Below are positions 1 to 5,316 of a stretch of 6,946 nt of DNA, in pieces. The stretch is from Anaerolineae bacterium. GTDB taxonomy: Bacteria > Chloroflexota > Anaerolineae > 4572-78 > NAK82. The translations under genes were made by a program, and so were the position numbers. The stretch is taken from contig JAUVRU010000108.1 in the NCBI GenBank assembly GCA_030597485.1, positions 1 to 6,946 of the forward strand, read 5' to 3'. Each line of letters opens with the position of its first letter. The first letter of the stretch is position 1. The notes under the pieces are model-generated. The model was not told where the DNA came from, did not search any database, and saw nothing but the letters and a program-made list of their open reading frames with translations.

Positions 1-22
1 CAGGGACCGGGATGATATGTTT

Positions 23-40
23 CTTCGTGCACTTCGTGGA
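23..40. repeat. two 9-bp direct repeats (CTTCGTGCA / CTTCGTGGA)
   Basis: Two adjacent 9-bp units that differ at one base lie just past the 3' end of the Qng1-like gene. On the other strand they read as CACGAAG-type units. From memory, similar short CACGAAG tandem repeats are scattered between genes in several bacterial phyla. Only two units are visible, so this may be a remnant of such a repeat or chance. The rest of positions 1-78 holds nothing else I can support. Confidence 0.3.
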
Positions 41-78
41 TGTGTTTTCGTTGCCCAATATCAAGAAGAGCATGCGAA

Positions 79-1101
79 CTAATAGAAGGTCGTGGTCAGG
101 TGGGGCTCGAACAGCGCCCGATACGTCTCGTCCCCTGCACCCAGGCACACGGTTGCCAGCGGGCAGTGACCGGGACACCGGTAGTCGAAGGACTTCATCA
201 CGCTGCAATCGGTGAGATCGCAGGTTGTGCAGCGGGTAGGACGACTGTAGTGGCAGCAGCTGCGGCCAATCGTCCAGAACATCTCGTCCAGGACGAAAAC
301 GGCGATGCCTGAGATGTGCTCCAACGCCTTGTACGCCAGCTTGACCCCCTGCCGGATCTCCAGGTCATCGCTCTGGCTGGCATCCCTCTGGTTCCTGAGT
401 TGTTCGGCCAGGGTCGGGTCGGTGACCGTCACCAGGCCGGTGCGCAAGGCCATCCGAATCAGGTGATAGTCAACCGGGATGAACAGCTGGTCTCGATCCT
501 GGGGGTGAAACATAGCCAGATTGTCCACGGCCTTGAGGAAGACAAATGCCTTCTTGAAGTGAGGGTCGTTGTAACCCTCGAAGTTGGCCAGCCGATCCAG
601 CAGGCCGGTACCCTCCGGGGTGCGTAACCGGCCATTGCAGGCCGCCAGCAGCCGGGGTGACAGGTATGGCTCGTCGTCCGCACCCCGATAGTCTCGCAGC
701 AGGCCCTGTCCCAGGTCACGCAGGATGGCGACACGCTCCTGCGCCCGATTGATCAGCGTGTGGGCCGGATCCCCATCGGGGGCATAGGCCGCCTGATACT
801 CCTCCAGGCTGAGCTCAGCCATACGGGCGGCGGTGAAGAAATCCGGTTCCTGAATCGCCCTTCTCCGGGCAAATGCCAGGAACAGATCAGATCCCTTCAG
901 GTACTCGCCGTCGAGCTCAGATTCAAGACCATAGAAGTCGAACAAGAGCGCCGAGTTGAAGAAGAAAAAGTCCACCATCTGGTCTGGCTGGTGACCCGGC
1001 GGGGCGGCTTCCAGCGCTGGGAAGCCGGCTGATTTCCAGTTCAGCTCGACCAGCCGTCGGGCCACACGCTCCACCTGGTGGTCATTGGTTTCCAGGCGCA
1101 C
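79..1101 (-). CDS. Qng1/DUF2419-like, HhH-GPD-fold glycosylase with C-terminal cysteine cluster
   Basis: This 340-residue protein has no signal peptide or membrane segment and is probably cytosolic. By eye it follows queuosine-5'-phosphate N-glycosylase (Qng1, about 340 residues in human) in order: a VDFFFFNSALLF strand (residues 43-54), a FARRRAI...DFFTAARMAELSLEEY helical stretch (77-102), ERVAILRDLGQGLL (122-135), FKKAFVFLKAVDNL (182-195), IPVDYHLIRMALRTG (208-222), DDLEIRQG (245-252) and VFVLDEMFWTIGR (268-280). The IPVDYH Asp211 sits where HhH-GPD glycosylases have the catalytic Asp of VDTH; Lys183/184 or Lys190 could match the glycosylase lysine. The family reaction is N-glycosidic bond cleavage: queuosine-5'-phosphate to queuine in Qng1, damaged bases in the DNA glycosylases. 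Qng1 lacks the eight-cysteine tail at 282-319 seen here. The start is GTG, chosen for a strong AGGAGG six bases upstream. It lies 141 bases downstream of the HAD gene on the same strand. The fold is fairly secure; the substrate (nucleotide or DNA) is not. Confidence 0.7.
   Translation of the reverse strand: MRLETNDHQVERVARRLVELNWKSAGFPALEAAPPGHQPDQMVDFFFFNSALLFDFYGLESELDGEYLKGSDLFLAFARRRAIQEPDFFTAARMAELSLEEYQAAYAPDGDPAHTLINRAQERVAILRDLGQGLLRDYRGADDEPYLSPRLLAACNGRLRTPEGTGLLDRLANFEGYNDPHFKKAFVFLKAVDNLAMFHPQDRDQLFIPVDYHLIRMALRTGLVTVTDPTLAEQLRNQRDASQSDDLEIRQGVKLAYKALEHISGIAVFVLDEMFWTIGRSCCHYSRPTRCTTCDLTDCSVMKSFDYRCPGHCPLATVCLGAGDETYRALFEPHLTTTFY
145..258 (-). other. eight-cysteine metal-binding tail of the Qng1-like protein
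   Basis: Residues 282-319 contain Cys at 282, 283, 291, 294, 299, 309, 313 and 319. The first group reads C-x7-C-x2-C-x4-C and follows directly on LDEMFWTIGR. Endonuclease III and MutY have C-x6-C-x2-C-x5-C for a 4Fe-4S cluster, preceded by a similar W-x-x-GR helix, so placement and spacing closely match that module. The second group, C-x3-C-x5-C, is extra; it could complete a second cluster or a zinc site. That the cysteines are present and spaced this way is direct observation; the metal is inferred. Confidence 0.6.
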
Positions 1102-1107
1102 CGGGTA

Positions 1108-1113
1108 CCTCCT
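1108..1113 (-). promoter_or_regulatory. ribosome binding site AGGAGG for the Qng1-like gene
   Basis: A full AGGAGG lies six bases before the GTG at 1101-1099. It decides in favour of this non-ATG start. Confidence 0.8.
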
Positions 1114-1242
1114 GTAGGATTCCGTGTTTCCACTGCAGGCGTTCAGTTCTCAAGCAATAGCCCGCCGGGCAGGCCGGGAGCGGGGAGACAACATCATAAT
1201 GTCTGGATGCGAGGAGTGCTTCCTCCCGCACTTCCCTGAGGC

Positions 1243-2007
1243 TCAGGGCTTGATGTCGGCCACCGATTCCACGATTTTGGTGGGGACGTATGGGAACCGG
1301 TCCACCATCTCGCGCCGGGTGACGCCGGTCAGCACCAGGATGGTCTCCATGCCGCTCTCGACACCGGCGATGATGTCGGTGTCCATGCGGTCGCCCACCA
1401 TGACGGTGTCCTCGGAGTGAACGTCCAGATAGTTGAGGGCGGTGCGCATCATCAGCGGGTTGGGTTTGCCCACGAAGAAAGGGCTCACCCCGGTAGCTTT
1501 TTCGATGAGTGCCGCCATGGCGCCACATGCAGGCGTGATCCCGGCCTCTGACGGCCCGGTAGGGTCCGGATTGGTAGCGATGAATCTGGCCCCGTCTGCC
1601 ACCAATCTCATCGCTTTGGTGATCAGTTCCATGGTGTAGGACAGAGTTTCGCCCAATACCACATAGTCAGGGTTGGTGTCGGTGATCACGTAGCCGGCGT
1701 CGTGAATAGCTGTGGTCAGCCCACTCTCGCCGACGACGAAGGCGGTTCCATTGGGTCGCTGGCGTTTCAGGAAGCGGGCGGTGGCCCTGGCCGAGGTAAA
1801 AATGCGATCAGCCGGGATGTCGAGACCGATGGTATGGAGCCGGTGCGCCAGGTCGCCTGGGGTGTAGATAGGATTGTTGGTCAGCACCAGATAGCGGGCG
1901 CTGCGCTTCTCAAGCCGCTTGATGAAGCCATTTGCGCCGGGGATCATGGTACGTCCGCTTACAAGCACACCGTCCATGTCAAGAATATAGCTTTTAGGCG
2001 GTTGCAT
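1243..2007 (-). CDS. HAD-IIA family (NagD-like) phosphatase
   Basis: A complete 254-residue cytosolic protein, close to the 250 residues of E. coli NagD. All HAD motifs are present. Motif I is DMDGV, with nucleophile Asp10 and acid/base Asp12. Motif II is TNN at 43-45. Motif III is Lys181 in VGKPNP. Motif IV is GDRMDTD at 205-211, which binds magnesium. The region between motifs II and III is a C2A cap, with ATNPDPTGP at 144-152 and GITPACGAM at 157-164, as in the NagD/PGP/AraL group. Enzymes of this group hydrolyse small phosphate monoesters such as UMP and other nucleotides, pyridoxal phosphate, phosphoglycolate or sugar phosphates; the actual substrate cannot be read from the motifs. The ATG start has AAAGGA eight bases upstream. 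It is the first gene after the repeat-bearing gap and may share a transcript with the Qng1-like gene 141 bases downstream. The family call is secure; the substrate is open. Confidence 0.93.
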   Translation of the reverse strand: MQPPKSYILDMDGVLVSGRTMIPGANGFIKRLEKRSARYLVLTNNPIYTPGDLAHRLHTIGLDIPADRIFTSARATARFLKRQRPNGTAFVVGESGLTTAIHDAGYVITDTNPDYVVLGETLSYTMELITKAMRLVADGARFIATNPDPTGPSEAGITPACGAMAALIEKATGVSPFFVGKPNPLMMRTALNYLDVHSEDTVMVGDRMDTDIIAGVESGMETILVLTGVTRREMVDRFPYVPTKIVESVADIKP

Positions 2008-2015
2008 TTAGCTTT

Positions 2016-2021
2016 TCCTTT
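2016..2021 (-). promoter_or_regulatory. ribosome binding site AAAGGA for the HAD gene
   Basis: A purine-rich AAAGGA, within GAGAAAGGAAAAG, ends eight bases before the ATG at 2007 and supports that start. Confidence 0.55.
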
Positions 2022-2077
2022 CTCAATGGGTAGAGCAATCGCACTTCGGACAGATGGCTCTCCCGTTTCTGTCTCCT

Positions 2078-2106
2078 ATTGTACGACGGACCTGCATCTT
2101 TGGGAA
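2078..2106 (-). promoter_or_regulatory. candidate sigma70-type promoter of the HAD gene
   Basis: On the minus strand TTCCCA (2106-2101; 4/6 to TTGACA) and TACAAT (2083-2078; 5/6 to TATAAT) are separated by exactly 17 bases. Transcription would start near 2071, giving a leader of roughly 65 bases before the HAD start. This fits a separate transcription unit for HAD plus the Qng1-like gene. It is a consensus match only. Confidence 0.4.
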
Positions 2107-2253
2107 GCCAGCAGTTGCTGCGGGGTGCGTTTCCTGGTAGTTGAGAATCACTGTACCCCGGGGCGGCGTGTGTTTGAAGTGGTCTCGGTGCGGCAAGGGC
2201 AAAGCAATCGGGAAAGGACCCTTGCGCTATTCAGGAGCCTGCCCGGTGGGAGT

Positions 2254-2373
2254 CAACCACAAGGGGGGCAACCACACGAGGGGCAACCACAGGGGGGTCC
2301 ACCACAAGAGGGGCAACCACACGAGGGGCAACCACAAGGGGGGCAACCACAAAGGGGTCAACCACAAGGGTTG
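2254..2373. repeat. eight tandem 15-bp repeats, consensus CAACCACAAGGGGGG
   Basis: Eight units of exactly 15 bp start at 2254, 2269, 2284, 2299, 2314, 2329, 2344 and 2359, with no indels. The CAACCAC half is almost invariant: only the unit at 2299 deviates, at one base. The second half varies among AAGGGGGG, ACGAGGGG, AGGGGGGT, AAGAGGGG, AAAGGGGT and, in the last unit, AAGGGTTG. Units 1 and 6 are identical, as are units 2 and 5, which suggests duplication of multi-unit blocks. There are no spacers, so it is a minisatellite and not CRISPR. It directly follows the stop codon of the DUF2723-like gene, whose TAG merges with the flanking GTAGGGGCAACC. Function is unknown. Confidence 0.95.
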
Positions 2374-2377
2374 CCCC
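2354..2377 (-). other. hairpin at the stop codon formed by the last repeat unit
   Basis: CAACC (2359-2363) pairs with GGTTG (2369-2373) across a 5-base loop. The stem extends as GGGG (2354-2357) with CCCC (2374-2377), leaving one bulged base at 2358. In the transcript the stem begins at the last base of the DUF2723-like stop codon. No U-run follows, so it is not a canonical intrinsic terminator; it could protect a 3' end or act with Rho. Other CAACC copies in the array could compete for the same GGTTG. Confidence 0.5.
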
Positions 2378-5316
2378 TACTGGGAATCGGCACCGGTGGC
2401 GACCTCAACCTGCCTCAATCCCACGGTGTCGCCCAGAATGGTGCCGGTTTCATCTCGCAGTGGCAGGCGCGGCCCGTCGGGGGCCAGGTACAGCCCAACC
2501 TGAACGGCATACTTGCCAGGTGGTGTGTCAGGGGCCAGGGGAATCGAGATGGGGTCTGTGATCACCTCGCCCATTGCCCAGCTGGTGGTGGGCTGTTTGC
2601 TCCTGAAGCCGGGGACTTTGTCTCCCTGGGCGTGGATCTCTCCATCCGGCCCAATCAGGTGGGCGAACACGGTGTACGACGCTCGTATGTCCGACGTGCG
2701 GCTCTGCCACACCAGCGTGAGCGGCAAGGGGTCGCCCGGCACCAGGCTGGTCACCGGCAGGTCATAGCCCAGCAGCTGAATGGTGTCGTCGAAGTTGGCG
2801 TTCGCAATGTGCTGCATCGGGGGGGGCTCGAAGACGCGGCCTTCCTTTTCCACGACGCGCACGCCAGGCAGGGTCACGCTGTTTCCGAGAGGCAGCCCCC
2901 AGCGGCGTACCGGCAGACGGGTGCCGTCGGGCCGTAGCCAGGAAAGGCGGGTGCGCAGGCTGTTGTCACCGGGAGGGGCTTCCGCCGGCAGCACCAGATC
3001 AACCTGGTCACGTACTGCCTGGCCGGTGGCCCAGGTGGATGTCGGCGCCCGGCCGTTGGCTGGGACGTGATGCCAGTCGCGCCACACCCGGCCACCGCCA
3101 TCCACCATCTCCACCAGCAGGGTGTAGTCGGCGGCCGGGGGACGTTTTGCCTGGCACAAGAGGCGGGCAGCGAATCCCTTGCCTTGCCGTGCGCGCGTCA
3201 CGCTGTAGTCATATCCCACCAACCGAATCTCGTCGCCGAAACTGGCGCCATTCACCGGTTTATACTCATCCCACGGGTCGAGTGGCTGGCCTGGGTCAGC
3301 AGCGGTTACCACGACCTCACCGATATCGAGAACGGACTGCCCATCACTCAGGAGCCATTCGCCATCCTTGGGCACAGAAAGTGCCATTTGCAGGTGGTAG
3401 CTGCCGGGCAGGGTGCCGGCTGGCAGCTTGAACCGGTGGAAACTGAGGAACACCTGATCAGCGGGGAGCCTGGTGGCCGAAAGCCAGCCGCTGAGCAAGG
3501 TGTCATCTGATTGGGCCACTGGCGTCCCATCCCCGGCAACCAGACGCAGCGAGATGCGCATGTTGGCCGGGAGGGTCCTGGTTGTCTGCCAGGCCAGGGT
3601 CACGGGCAAGACCCCGGCCGACCGCGTCTGGGCGTCGAAACTGGCTGACAGCAGTTCCAGCCGGTTGTCGAAGATTGTTGCCCCAGGCAGAGCGTCCAGG
3701 TCTGGCAGCAGGGTCAGCGGGTCGGCATCCCTGGGGGCTACCCGCACCAGACGGCCCCAGGGCAACAGATGGTAGTCACCAGCCAGTCTGTCGCCCCATC
3801 CCTGGAGGGGACCGGCCACGTACAGGCTGCGACCCGCGTCCAGCCACCCTGTCACCACCGCTTCCGTGGGGGGATACAGGCCATACAGATCGGGGCGCAG
3901 GCCCTCCGTGTGTTGAAGATACCAGAAGGAGGTCAAGTCCCCCCAGTGGGCCAGCACGCCGGCTCCCTGGTCCATCGGATGAGCCAGAGCGTCGGTCCAG
4001 TACCGGTAGGTTGAATCATCCCATTTGGCGGATAGCCAGAACACGTTGTGGCGAGCGTTGTGTATCGGCAGCCAGGCCACGGCCGCCAGCAGCACCAGCG
4101 ACGGGACTCCACGAGTGAGAAGCCTTCTCAGGGAAGCCAGACCCTCGCTCGAAGGCCCGGGTTCCGATGGGCGTTCAGCCCACAGGTTTATCAAGCGCCA
4201 TCCCCCAGCCACGGCTGCTCCACAGAAGGTGGCCAACATCAGGCTCGATGGCAACAGGAAGGCCGACTGCTCACCCTGGCCGTAGGTCAACACGAAGGGG
4301 ATGAGAGCAACATACATCAAGAACAGCGGCCAGAAACGGCGCGGTCGGGCCACGGCCAGATAGACAGCGCCCGCTGCCGCCAGCGCCACTCCCCACAGCG
4401 TGAAGTCAGCACGCACCAGGGGCCAGTAGACGGTTACCAGATTGTGCGGCACCTGGCCCCAACCAGTTGTCACCCCGCCAGTGAAGTCGGCGGCGGTGAA
4501 ATAGTGAATGAGACCGCCGATGCCCGGACGGTAGAAATCGGTTACCAGGCCCCGTGCCACCGCCACCGGGACCGTCAGGCCGGCAAGAGTGCCCTCTTGT
4601 GCCAGGAGCCACCCGGCGCGTACCGGAACGTACAGGTACAAGAGCACCGGCACCAGCAGGAATGGCACCAGGCGCACCAGAGATCTCCAGGTGCTTCCCG
4701 TGTCAGATCCGTTGTCGAGCCAATAGAGCAGGAACAGGCCAGGAGCCAGCAGCACGGTGGTACTGTGGTTTCCCAATGCCAGCCCGAACAGAAGCGCTGA
4801 CAGGGCAAGATTGACCTGCTGGCGGAGAGGACGACGGCCCGGCGATTGTTCTGTCCCTTGCTGGCGCCGGGTCAACAGGAACAGGATGCCGCTCAGAAGC
4901 AGGATGTGCAGCGTGTAGATCTTGGCTTCGGTCGCCCAACGCCAATAGGTGGGCACGGTGGCGAAGATGAGTGTTGCCGACAGTGCCCCCAGCCGGCTGT
5001 CGAGGAGCCGGCTCAGCGCCAGATAGACGAAGGCCAGGGCCAGCGCGCCGCAAACTGCTGAGAGAAGATTCATCCGGTAGGCAACGGAGCCAACGGGGAC
5101 CAACACCTTCCACAAATGGCCGAGCAGCATGTAGGTTGGGTAGCCGGTGGGGTAGGTCACTCCCAGCACCGATGGCGTGTACTGGAACAGTGCGGCATCG
5201 CCGTCGAGGACCGTGGGCGCCAGCGTAGACAGGTAGGCGACCAGGCCCGCGACCGCCATCAAGGCGGCGACGCCCCAGTCCTTTGCGTGTGAAAGCGACG
5301 GTCTCTTACCGTGCAT
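2377..5316 (-). CDS. DUF2723-family (GT-C-like) membrane protein with three C-terminal beta-sandwich-like domains
   Basis: About 979 residues from the ATG at 5316. The N-terminal half has roughly 11 hydrophobic segments (residues 15-33, 83-101, 109-121, 133-149, 169-184, 188-200, 214-231, 307-322, 329-345, 352-372, 405-418). DUF2723-type marks are an acidic LDGDAALF loop (Asp38, Asp40) after the first segment, GVTYPTGYP (52-60), WRWATEAKIYTLH (125-136) and GLALGNHSTTVLLAP (178-192). A soluble stretch at 438-480 (Y-W...VLAHWGDLTSFWYLQ...LRPDL) also fits the family. DUF2723 proteins are thought to be GT-C glycosyltransferases related to TMEM260, using lipid-linked sugars outside the membrane; the substrate here is unknown. 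A longer reading from TTG at 5373 was rejected: it has no ribosome site and would overlap the upstream gene by 68 bases. The ATG overlaps it by 11, with AGGAGA 16 bases upstream, so translation is probably coupled. Confidence 0.85.
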   Translation of the reverse strand: MHGKRPSLSHAKDWGVAALMAVAGLVAYLSTLAPTVLDGDAALFQYTPSVLGVTYPTGYPTYMLLGHLWKVLVPVGSVAYRMNLLSAVCGALALAFVYLALSRLLDSRLGALSATLIFATVPTYWRWATEAKIYTLHILLLSGILFLLTRRQQGTEQSPGRRPLRQQVNLALSALLFGLALGNHSTTVLLAPGLFLLYWLDNGSDTGSTWRSLVRLVPFLLVPVLLYLYVPVRAGWLLAQEGTLAGLTVPVAVARGLVTDFYRPGIGGLIHYFTAADFTGGVTTGWGQVPHNLVTVYWPLVRADFTLWGVALAAAGAVYLAVARPRRFWPLFLMYVALIPFVLTYGQGEQSAFLLPSSLMLATFCGAAVAGGWRLINLWAERPSEPGPSSEGLASLRRLLTRGVPSLVLLAAVAWLPIHNARHNVFWLSAKWDDSTYRYWTDALAHPMDQGAGVLAHWGDLTSFWYLQHTEGLRPDLYGLYPPTEAVVTGWLDAGRSLYVAGPLQGWGDRLAGDYHLLPWGRLVRVAPRDADPLTLLPDLDALPGATIFDNRLELLSASFDAQTRSAGVLPVTLAWQTTRTLPANMRISLRLVAGDGTPVAQSDDTLLSGWLSATRLPADQVFLSFHRFKLPAGTLPGSYHLQMALSVPKDGEWLLSDGQSVLDIGEVVVTAADPGQPLDPWDEYKPVNGASFGDEIRLVGYDYSVTRARQGKGFAARLLCQAKRPPAADYTLLVEMVDGGGRVWRDWHHVPANGRAPTSTWATGQAVRDQVDLVLPAEAPPGDNSLRTRLSWLRPDGTRLPVRRWGLPLGNSVTLPGVRVVEKEGRVFEPPPMQHIANANFDDTIQLLGYDLPVTSLVPGDPLPLTLVWQSRTSDIRASYTVFAHLIGPDGEIHAQGDKVPGFRSKQPTTSWAMGEVITDPISIPLAPDTPPGKYAVQVGLYLAPDGPRLPLRDETGTILGDTVGLRQVEVATGADSQ
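2398..3681 (-). other. three tandem beta-sandwich-like domains of the DUF2723-like protein
   Basis: Residues about 546-671, 691-821 and 839-973 follow one template: F-x-D/N-x-(L/I)-x-L(L/V)(G)(Y)D, a G-x-x-L/F strand, a long Y-x-(V/L) strand, PT-(S/T)-x-W-x-x-G-(E/Q), then (P)PG-x-(Y)-x-(L/V)-x-(V/L) and a closing strand. Copies 2 and 3 are the most alike (FGDEIRLVGYD and FDDTIQLLGYD); copy 1 (FDNRLELLSASFD) is more diverged. The role may be glycan or partner binding on the outer face; this is inferred from position after the membrane part. Confidence 0.65.

Larger units (their letters stand above)
2008..2376. other. gene-free gap between DUF2723-like and HAD genes
   Basis: The gap holds, in transcription order, the 15-bp tandem repeat array touching the upstream stop codon, about 145 bases (2107-2253) with no recognisable gene or RNA, a candidate promoter, and the leader of the HAD gene. 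A 5-bp inverted repeat CAGCA-GT-TGCTG at 2109-2120 lies just upstream of the candidate -35 box; it could be an operator but is short enough to be chance. Confidence 0.6.

Noticed and set aside
101..118. tRNA T-arm-like string GGGCTCGAAC
   Set aside because: It is part of the coding end of the Qng1-like gene, and no matching acceptor, D or anticodon arms surround it.
1234..1248. Terminator hairpin CCCTGA-GGC-TCAGGG at the end of the HAD gene
   Set aside because: The stem is only 6 bp, overlaps the stop codon and is not followed by a U-run. It is too weak to call.
2254..2373. CRISPR array
   Set aside because: The units are 15 bp and contiguous with no unique spacers, and no cas genes are present.
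1702..2937. 411-codon open frame on the plus strand with a Gln-Pro-Gly-rich repeat
   Set aside because: It lies antisense to the HAD gene and to the end of the DUF2723-like gene. The repeat part is only the 15-bp array read in frame, and no domain is recognisable.
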